From positions 99,238 through 163,237 of the forward strand of contig JAAFIP010000010.1 of assembly GCA_013297865.1 (NCBI GenBank): a DNA stretch of 64,000 nt. The letters are read 5' to 3'. Below the pieces are notes generated by a model. That model was not told the origin of the DNA. It did no database searches and was given only the letters and a program-made list of their open reading frames with translations. Source of the DNA: Polaromonas sp. Lineage in GTDB: Bacteria > Pseudomonadota > Gammaproteobacteria > Burkholderiales > Burkholderiaceae_C. Shown piece after piece: positions 59,976-64,000 of this stretch. The first letter of the stretch is position 1; the number at the start of each line of letters is the position of its first letter. The position numbers and the translations under genes were made by a program.

Positions 59976-60464
59976 TCAGTGACTGCTCCATGACCATGCT
60001 ACGGAGGCTAGCCTCCCCCTGGTGAACTTGAACACGACAGTCTGCTGGTCAGGGCCTTCGTCGTTTAGCAGGTATTGGAGTGTGTCGGGAGTGCTTTCCA
60101 ATGGATTTCCTGCGAATGCCAGAACCTCGCCGCGTGTGGCCCCGGGAGCAACCTCCTTTGGCAGCTTTGCATGCGGTGCATTCAAGGAGAGAGATTCAAG
60201 AATTTCGTGAGGCGGTATGTGCGACTTCGCCCTGTATTTGACAAGCGCCAAGTTCTTACAGCGAATAGTTACCCGTTCATCCAGGATTTTCTCTTCGAAC
60301 TGATTCTGAACTTGCTTCACCGTCTTGCGTGCTTGAGTGTCGCAAGGATTAGCCGCGATCTCCACACCAAGCCTGTAAAGGGTGTGCTGAATGGTGGGTT
60401 GCGCATTTGCTGATTGCGCAGCGATGCTAAAAAGCAGGATAGATAGACCGAAAAGCGCACGCAT
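59976..60464 (-). CDS. Secreted hypothetical protein with SmpA-like C-terminus (cassette gene)
   Basis: 162 residues. Signal MRALFGLSILLFSIAAQSAN cleaved near ANAQP. The C-terminal ~60 residues (VAPGATRGEVLAFAGNPLES, TVVFKFTRGRLASVAWSW) follow the G-x-TR-x-EV ... G-x-P pattern of the SmpA/OmlA fold. Function unknown. The ATG is ~9 bp after a core-like CCTTAGGC and the stop abuts GCCTAAC. Confidence 0.78.
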   Translation of the reverse strand: MRALFGLSILLFSIAAQSANAQPTIQHTLYRLGVEIAANPCDTQARKTVKQVQNQFEEKILDERVTIRCKNLALVKYRAKSHIPPHEILESLSLNAPHAKLPKEVAPGATRGEVLAFAGNPLESTPDTLQYLLNDEGPDQQTVVFKFTRGRLASVAWSWSSH

Positions 60465-60472
60465 CGCCTGAT

Positions 60473-60508
60473 GCCTAAGGTAGTGTAGACCGCAAAACTT
60501 GCGGTCTA
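60473..60508 (-). other. attC right half or hairpin upstream of the secreted protein gene
   Basis: CTTAGGC core and a perfect 10 bp hairpin TAGACCGCAA / TTGCGGTCTA with a three-base loop. The left half of a full attC is not evident, possibly displaced by the repeat at 60665. It could equally be a terminator-like hairpin. Confidence 0.35.
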
Positions 60509-60664
60509 TAAGTGCGGTAGCAATCTAATCTGAGCATCACATACTCCTAATAATGGCTTGTAGCATCGGTTTTAAATGATTATTGCAGAACGCAGCACAG
60601 CCAGCCTGCTGGATGCAGCGCATGTGCTAACCACTTGTGATCTACATTCCATGAATTCACTACA

Positions 60665-60714
60665 TTTTTTATAGCTGCTCCCGCGATATTCTATTGGCCT
60701 GGAGGCCGATTTAA
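60665..60714 (+). repeat. Dispersed repeat, copy 11 (inside the cassette array)
   Basis: TTTTATAGCTGCTCCCGCGA then TATTCTATTGGCCTGGAGGC CGATTTAA, a near-complete copy abutting the end of the small cassette ORF. Confidence 0.88.
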
Positions 60715-60715
60715 C

Positions 60716-60931
60716 CTACAAAAGCACCCTAAAACCAGCTACAAACGATCTGCAAACCGCCAGCCGCCTAAGACACCTTGCATGACCCAACCCGGCCTTC
60801 CCACACGCCATTGGCTGAGATGAGCTGAGAACCATAAGTGCCGCAACTCCCCAGGCCAGAGCGAAAATGAACTCTGCCAAGCGCCACGGTCGGAACCGAT
60901 AGCGCAGAGGGAGGTTGCGAACTTGTGGCAT
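60716..60931 (-). CDS. Small hypothetical membrane protein (cassette gene)
   Basis: 71 residues. One hydrophobic segment (AEFIFALAWGVAALMVLSSS) after a basic N-terminus (NLPLRYRFRPWR). The ATG lies 14 bp after a GTTAGGC core, as expected for a cassette gene. Its stop lies against repeat copy 11, which may have replaced the native 3' end. No family recognised. Confidence 0.5.
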   Translation of the reverse strand: MPQVRNLPLRYRFRPWRLAEFIFALAWGVAALMVLSSSQPMACGKAGLGHARCLRRLAVCRSFVAGFRVLL

Positions 60932-60944
60932 GTGCGGTGGCTAC

Positions 60945-60964
60945 GCCTAACGTTCGAGTTAGGC
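60945..60964 (-). other. Minimal attC: the two core sites alone
   Basis: GCCTAAC-TCGAAC-GTTAGGC on the minus strand. Both cores are perfect but only six bases separate them, so the usual 50-100 bp central palindrome is missing. The dnaB-like stop codon lies in the first core. Confidence 0.75.
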
Positions 60965-61684
60965 GCCGGCGGAGCTGGTGAGGTGCAGTTGCATCTTCCC
61001 ATCCTGCATGAAGCAAGCCTTATCAAAAAGCGAAAGATCCACTGGATTGGGCAACCGCACGTCCTCCATGGATGGGTATGCCTTAGACGACAGTGTGTAC
61101 TCCCGCCCGATTTGAGACAGGCAAATGATCATAGTTTGACTGGAACTTGCAAACGCCTTCAGTTGCCGCACCTGCGCGTCCAAGTTCGGTTTGTCACGCC
61201 GCTGATCGAGCAACTGAAGGTAGTCGACGACCACCAGCATACCTGGTGGCTCATTCGCCAGACGCTGTGCGATGTATCCAGCGGAAATGTCCTCAGAAGT
61301 GTCCAGCAGCCACTGGCTTCGAAACTCGCTTGCGTCGCGGCCAATCGCCCCCAGTAGCTTGTTTACCTCTACTGGCGTGGCTTCAAGCGTGAAGAAAGCG
61401 GCACGGTTGCCGCGGGTCATCGCTTCGACAGCTAGCGCCAGGCTCAGCAGCGTCTTGCCCTGACCTGGGCGCGAGCCAACAAGAATCAGGTCACCCTTGT
61501 TGAACTGGTCATACGTCGAGCGGCTGGTGTCCTGGCGTTGCCAGGTGGACGCTAGGTGACTCCATGCCTTGAACCCTTCGCGAGCAGCGACTTTGTCGAG
61601 CGCGATATGCAGACGAACCTTGTCTCTGTCAGACAAGGCCTTCGCTTGTTGCTTGAGTATGTAGATTGGCGCAGAAAGCTTCAT
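60959..61684 (-). CDS. Stand-alone DnaB-like (RecA-fold) ATPase (cassette gene)
   Basis: 241 residues. A ~50-residue N-terminal helical part (YILKQQAKALSDRDKVRLHI, then DKVAAREGFKAWSHLA) precedes the RecA-like core: Walker A GSRPGQGKT, FFTLE, Walker B MLVVVDYLQLL, and IICLSQIGRE. This is the DnaB C-terminal ATPase domain without the DnaB N-terminal or linker domains, half the size of replicative helicase. A GGAGG site precedes the ATG. It is unlikely to be the replicative helicase; a mobile-element or defence role is possible but unproven. Confidence 0.82.
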   Translation of the reverse strand: MKLSAPIYILKQQAKALSDRDKVRLHIALDKVAAREGFKAWSHLASTWQRQDTSRSTYDQFNKGDLILVGSRPGQGKTLLSLALAVEAMTRGNRAAFFTLEATPVEVNKLLGAIGRDASEFRSQWLLDTSEDISAGYIAQRLANEPPGMLVVVDYLQLLDQRRDKPNLDAQVRQLKAFASSSQTMIICLSQIGREYTLSSKAYPSMEDVRLPNPVDLSLFDKACFMQDGKMQLHLTSSAGA

Positions 61685-61877
61685 AAATCCTCCGATGTGC
61701 GACCGTGTTCGCGCGCTCTCCTTACGCGATAGGTCGAATCAAAGGTTGAAGTTGCAGGCAGCCTACCCAGTACGAAAAATACTTCCCCAGCGGAGAGAGG
61801 GAGGCATGGGACCGATGCCTGCAGAAAGTTTAGCACAGCCGAGGTTCCGGAGGAAGGGGCTGGTCGGGGCTTGCGAC
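61685..61877 (-). promoter_or_regulatory. Leader of the DnaB-like cassette, possible promoter
   Basis: An unusually long 193 bp cassette leader. On the minus strand, TTCCTC-N17-TAAACT with a TG before the -10 (TGCTAAACT) could be a promoter serving this cassette internally. Weak motif evidence. Confidence 0.3.
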
Positions 61878-61979
61878 GCCTAAGGACTAGCTTGAGCAGC
61901 CGCCGGAGCGGGCAGCGCGAAGGGGGCCTTGGGCCAGCGAAGCGAGCTTAAGGCCGACGGCTCGATCCGCTTGTTAGGC
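61878..61979 (-). other. attC-like site after grpB
   Basis: On the minus strand: GCCTAAC with the grpB stop inside, then AAGCGGATCGAGCCGTCGGC, and after ~60 bases GGCGGCTGCTCAAGC with a final CTTAGGC core. About 100 bp; the arms are imperfect. Confidence 0.7.
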
Positions 61980-62510
61980 ATCACCTTTGGCCAGTAAAAG
62001 CACTTGTTGGACAAATGGAAGCTTGGCAGCGGTGTAGGCTCGCCGATCTTCAGAAAAGCGCGCCGCAAGTTGCCGTTTGAGATTGCAGTACTCCAGGGCT
62101 ACTGCCGGATTTGCACGTAGGTAATCTCGAAAGAGCATTTTCTCGACCCAGAACGGTGAATTTTCTGTGGTGAGTGACAGGTGATGAGTTCGACAAGCTC
62201 GAGGTCCGCATGCAAGAAAGATTCGCTCGGAAGATGAATCTTCTGGTCTGTGCTCGTAGCCGAGTAACACTAGTTCAGGCACCAGTGCAGCGCCTGCTTC
62301 GATATCACTTACAGCGACCACCAAGTCAATAATCGGCTTGGCATCAACACCAGGAATTGCTGTGCTCCCAACATGCTCCGCACGACCGATTCTCTCCCCG
62401 AGGGTTTCGCGAAGGCGATTGACTTCCGCTGAATAGAGTATTGGCCATCGTAGATCATATGGCACCACTTGGACTGTGCCTCTCTTTAAACCCAGCATCT
62501 TGCTGACCAT
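61974..62510 (-). CDS. GrpB/UPF0157 family protein (cassette gene)
   Basis: 178 residues from MVSKMLGLKRGTVQVVPYDL. The family signature is clear: RAEHVGSTAIPGVDAKPIID, LVVAVSDIEAGAALVPELVL, GYEHRPEDSSSERIFLACGP. GrpB proteins belong to the nucleotidyltransferase superfamily and are frequent in cassettes; their activity is poorly known. The ATG is 6 bp after a GTTAGGC core. Confidence 0.9.
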   Translation of the reverse strand: MVSKMLGLKRGTVQVVPYDLRWPILYSAEVNRLRETLGERIGRAEHVGSTAIPGVDAKPIIDLVVAVSDIEAGAALVPELVLLGYEHRPEDSSSERIFLACGPRACRTHHLSLTTENSPFWVEKMLFRDYLRANPAVALEYCNLKRQLAARFSEDRRAYTAAKLPFVQQVLLLAKGDA

Positions 62511-62515
62511 GTGAT

Positions 62516-62574
62516 GCCTAACGCCGCCGCTCAGCCGACGCTGCAAGCGGGCGGATGTGGCTGCTTGTTATCCC
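62516..62574 (-). other. attC-like site after the acetyltransferase gene
   Basis: On the minus strand: GGGATAAC, CCGCC-C-GCT pairing with AGCGGCGG with one unpaired C, and a perfect GTTAGGC core. About 59 bp. Confidence 0.7.
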
Positions 62575-62580
62575 TAACAT

Positions 62581-63006
62581 TCACAGCACCTTTCTCATGA
62601 ATGCTGAATCGCGATCGTCGAAATAGTTTTCCAGGCGCGCCGCCTCCACGTAGCCCTGTTTACGGTAGAAATCCGGCGCCTGCCATTCGAAGGTTTCAAG
62701 ACCTACATTCTTGGCACCAAGCTCGCGTCCACGAGCCTCTGCCTCTGCCAAAAGCCTGCTACCCACTCCGGCTCCCCGAAATGCATCGTCAACCCAGAGG
62801 AATTCAAGTCGCAACCAGTACATGAGAACAGTGCCTCGGATTCCACCAATTGCGACTCCGTTGGAGTCCTTCGCATTTAGCCAGACAACCTGCGACTCCG
62901 GATACTCGCCAATATGCTTGTAGTTGAATTCGCGCAGCCGACGGCCTAGCGGCAGGCCATACCGGACTTCTTCATCGCTGGGCGTGTAGATCGTAACTGA
63001 GGTCAT
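62581..63006 (-). CDS. GNAT-family N-acetyltransferase (cassette gene)
   Basis: 141 residues. MYWLRLEFLWVDDAFRGAGV and GSRLLAEAEARGRELGAKNV form the acetyl-CoA motif A (R/Q-x-x-G-x-G/A = RGAGVG). FEWQAPDFYRKQGYVEAARL is motif B. Acetylates an unknown small molecule or protein. The ATG lies 4 bp after an attC core-like GGATAAC. Confidence 0.88.
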   Translation of the reverse strand: MTSVTIYTPSDEEVRYGLPLGRRLREFNYKHIGEYPESQVVWLNAKDSNGVAIGGIRGTVLMYWLRLEFLWVDDAFRGAGVGSRLLAEAEARGRELGAKNVGLETFEWQAPDFYRKQGYVEAARLENYFDDRDSAFMRKVL

Positions 63007-63009
63007 GAA

Positions 63010-63068
63010 GGATAACGTTAGAGGCCAGGCGCGGCTGCGGGCTGTCGCCTGTAGGCCGACGTTTTAAA
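63010..63068 (-). other. attC-like site
   Basis: On the minus strand: TTTAAAAC (with the stop of the upstream gene), GGCC-TAC-AGGCG pairing with CGCCTGGCC with three unpaired bases, and a final GTTATCC core. About 59 bp. Confidence 0.7.
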
Positions 63069-63369
63069 GATCATGGCGAACGTCTCCGCGCGTGAGGTGC
63101 CACGCTTGTAAGCGCGCCGTGAACGCAGCAGGATTTGCATGCTTGACCCCCTCTTCGCCCATGCCCATGTGTTCCCCAACCACGTACTCAAGATAGTGTG
63201 AGATTTCGTCGGCTGTTGCATTTCTTTGGAGCAACTGGAATGTTGGTTCGATGTAGCCGTTGTATTCATCATCCACAGTGCTTGAAACAACGCCTATTGG
63301 ATCCCATTCATTCCAAAGACGGCGAAGGGCAGCAATCGTGTTGTTGTCGGTGCGAGCAGCGTCGGTCAT
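63064..63369 (-). CDS. DUF1871-like hypothetical protein (cassette gene)
   Basis: 101 residues from MTDAARTDNNTIAALRRLWN. The stretch LWNEWDPIGVVSSTVDDEYN and GYIEPTFQLLQRNATADEIS resembles DUF1871/YugE-like small helical proteins, some of which accompany toxin-immunity loci. Function unknown. The ATG is 7 bp after an attC core; a longer frame upstream runs into the attC and is not used. Confidence 0.75.
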   Translation of the reverse strand: MTDAARTDNNTIAALRRLWNEWDPIGVVSSTVDDEYNGYIEPTFQLLQRNATADEISHYLEYVVGEHMGMGEEGVKHANPAAFTARLQAWHLTRGDVRHDL

Positions 63370-63376
63370 ACGATAA

Positions 63377-63479
63377 GCTTTAACGTTCGATATGAGCGGC
63401 AAACAACGGCGTATACAGGCTTCGGCAAACAGCACAAGGCCGCCCGCCGTTGTTTGTCCGCTCGATGGAGGGGTTAGCC
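63377..63479 (-). other. attC site (best preserved)
   Basis: On the minus strand: GGCTAAC containing the TAA stop of the immunity gene, TCCATCGAGCGGAC, and a long stem GAGCGG-A-CAAACAACGGCG / CGCCGTTGTTTG-CCGCTC with one unpaired A, ending GAACGTTAAAGC. Unpaired bases in one arm are characteristic of attC recombination hairpins. Confidence 0.85.
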
Positions 63480-63874
63480 CTCATGCGCGTCATCGTAGGG
63501 ACTCTTTGTAAGGATTGCATCAATCTCCTCCTGCTTGCGCTTTCCCCACATGAGGTTGACCTGCGACATGAGTTCGACCTCTTTAGCGAATAACAGCCGA
63601 CGAAAGCTGCGCCCTCTGACTCTGTTCTTCACTTCAAAGTCACACGCTAGACCGAACACGACGTCCGACATGAGCCAGTACACAACTTCCTCTGCGTCTT
63701 CCATGTAGCGGGTTTCAAGAGTGCTTCCGCGCTCGGTAACGATGTATCTGTACCCAGAGCCATACCTCTCAACGTGTGCGGACCCATCATGCCCTGGCCC
63801 CCAGGGGAAAGAGATCTGTACTCCTAACGCGGCGCAGCAGACTCTGTGTTGCGCCGCGACCTCTGCTAGCGATG
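63474..63874 (-). pseudogene. Imm63-like immunity protein, 5' end cut by an IS
   Basis: About 133 codons remain. The Imm63 pattern is visible: GHDGSAHVERYGSGYRYIVT, DAEEVVYWLMSDVVFGLACD, NRVRGRSFRRLLFAKEVELM and the terminal KSPYDDA. Such proteins neutralise polymorphic toxins, but no toxin gene is in the window. The frame runs on into IS sequence, so the native start codon and perhaps ten residues have been replaced. It may be unexpressed, or expressed from an IS-borne start. Confidence 0.75.
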
Positions 63875-64000
63875 TGACCTGCCCCCAATAAACAGCAACG
63901 CCGCGATTCGGAGTCCAATTAGCCTTGAAAGGAAATTGGACGATGAAGAAGAGATTCACAGAAGAGCAGATCATTGGGTTTCTGCGTGAAGCTGATGCTG
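63875..64000 (+). mobile_element. IS3-family insertion sequence, left end (continues beyond window)
   Basis: Starts with the terminal-repeat-like TGACCTGCCCCCAATAAACA and carries the first codons of an orfA transposase 68 bp in. It is inserted in the 5' part of the Imm63-like gene. The right end and any target duplication are outside the window. Confidence 0.8.
63943..64000 (+). CDS. IS3-family transposase OrfA (N-terminal fragment at window edge)
   Basis: The 19 visible codons read MKKRFTEEQIIGFLREADA, the typical start of the helix-turn-helix OrfA of the IS407-like group of IS3. GGAAA precedes the ATG. OrfB would follow outside the window. Confidence 0.85.
   Translation, partial: MKKRFTEEQIIGFLREADA

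Larger units (their letters stand above)
57935..63874 (-). other. Integron-type gene cassette array (distal part)
   Basis: Ten short, unrelated, co-directional minus-strand genes, most followed by an attC-like imperfect palindrome bounded by a YYTAAC-type inverse core and a GTTRRRY-type core. Several palindromes have stems with unpaired bases in one arm, as attC sites do. Start codons often fall 6-15 bp after a core site, and many stop codons lie in or next to the inverse core. Orientation predicts attI and an integrase gene to the right, outside the window. The IS at the right edge interrupts the most proximal visible cassette. Confidence 0.8.

Noticed and set aside
63480..63974. Full-length 166-residue reading of the immunity gene starting at 63974
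   Set aside because: The first ~33 residues are the reverse complement of the IS end, so they are not native coding sequence.

Overview
The window is chromosomal DNA of a betaproteobacterium, most likely Comamonadaceae close to Rhodoferax/Albidiferax. The evidence is high-GC coding with many long antisense shadow ORFs, gene orders typical of the family (pilB-pilC-pilD-coaE-zapD-yacG, trxB/ftsK-lolA, rplU-rpmA-obgE), and eleven copies of a ~45 bp dispersed repeat built around AATAGCTGCTCCCGCGATAT. There is one tRNA gene (Pro, CGG). I see no rRNA, CRISPR or prophage.

Layout. 0-5 kb: 5' end of a branched-chain amino acid binding protein gene, then groES-groEL behind a sigma70/sigma32-like promoter and a perfect CIRCE operator, then a PQQ-type sugar dehydrogenase and a c-type cytochrome. 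5-13 kb: thioesterase, YebC, the ugpBAEC glycerol-3-phosphate importer (interrupted only by two intergenic repeats), a DUF1439 lipoprotein and outer-membrane phospholipase A. 13-17 kb: hemA, prfA, prmC, grxD. 17-30 kb: an accessory catabolic and uptake region with a THI5/NMT1-like ABC system, Fe(II) and Rieske oxygenases, a deaminase, a creatininase-family hydrolase, a flavodoxin-fold reductase and two paralogous FAD oxidases. Two sigma54-like sites suggest nitrogen control of an uncharacterised N-heterocycle pathway. 30-40 kb: lytic transglycosylase, DUF418 membrane protein, proS (with a low-GC internal segment), rppH, CNP1-like, proB, obgE, rpmA, rplU (fused to a helix-hairpin-helix domain), ispB. 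40-52 kb: tRNA-Pro, type IV pilus genes, coaE-zapD-yacG, rpmG-rpmB, trxB, a Crp/Fnr regulator, ftsK, lolA. 52-57.6 kb: small accessory enzymes and lipoproteins.

57.9-63.9 kb is the most unusual part: ten short genes, all on the minus strand and functionally unrelated, each followed by an attC-like imperfect palindrome. Stop codons often lie in or beside a YYTAAC inverse core, and the next start codon often lies a few bases after a GTTRRRY-like core. I read this as a sedentary (chromosomal) integron gene-cassette array seen from its distal end. The integrase should lie beyond the right edge. The array carries a NUDIX hydrolase, TfoX-like protein, two secreted small proteins, a stand-alone DnaB-like ATPase, GrpB, a GNAT acetyltransferase, a DUF1871-like protein and an orphan Imm63-type immunity gene whose start is cut by an IS3-family element running off the window.

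A second theme is that the dispersed repeat lies in frame inside three genes. In lolA it forms the hydrophobic core and cleavage region of the signal peptide. In a lytic transglycosylase and a small membrane protein it forms hydrophobic segments when read in the opposite orientation.
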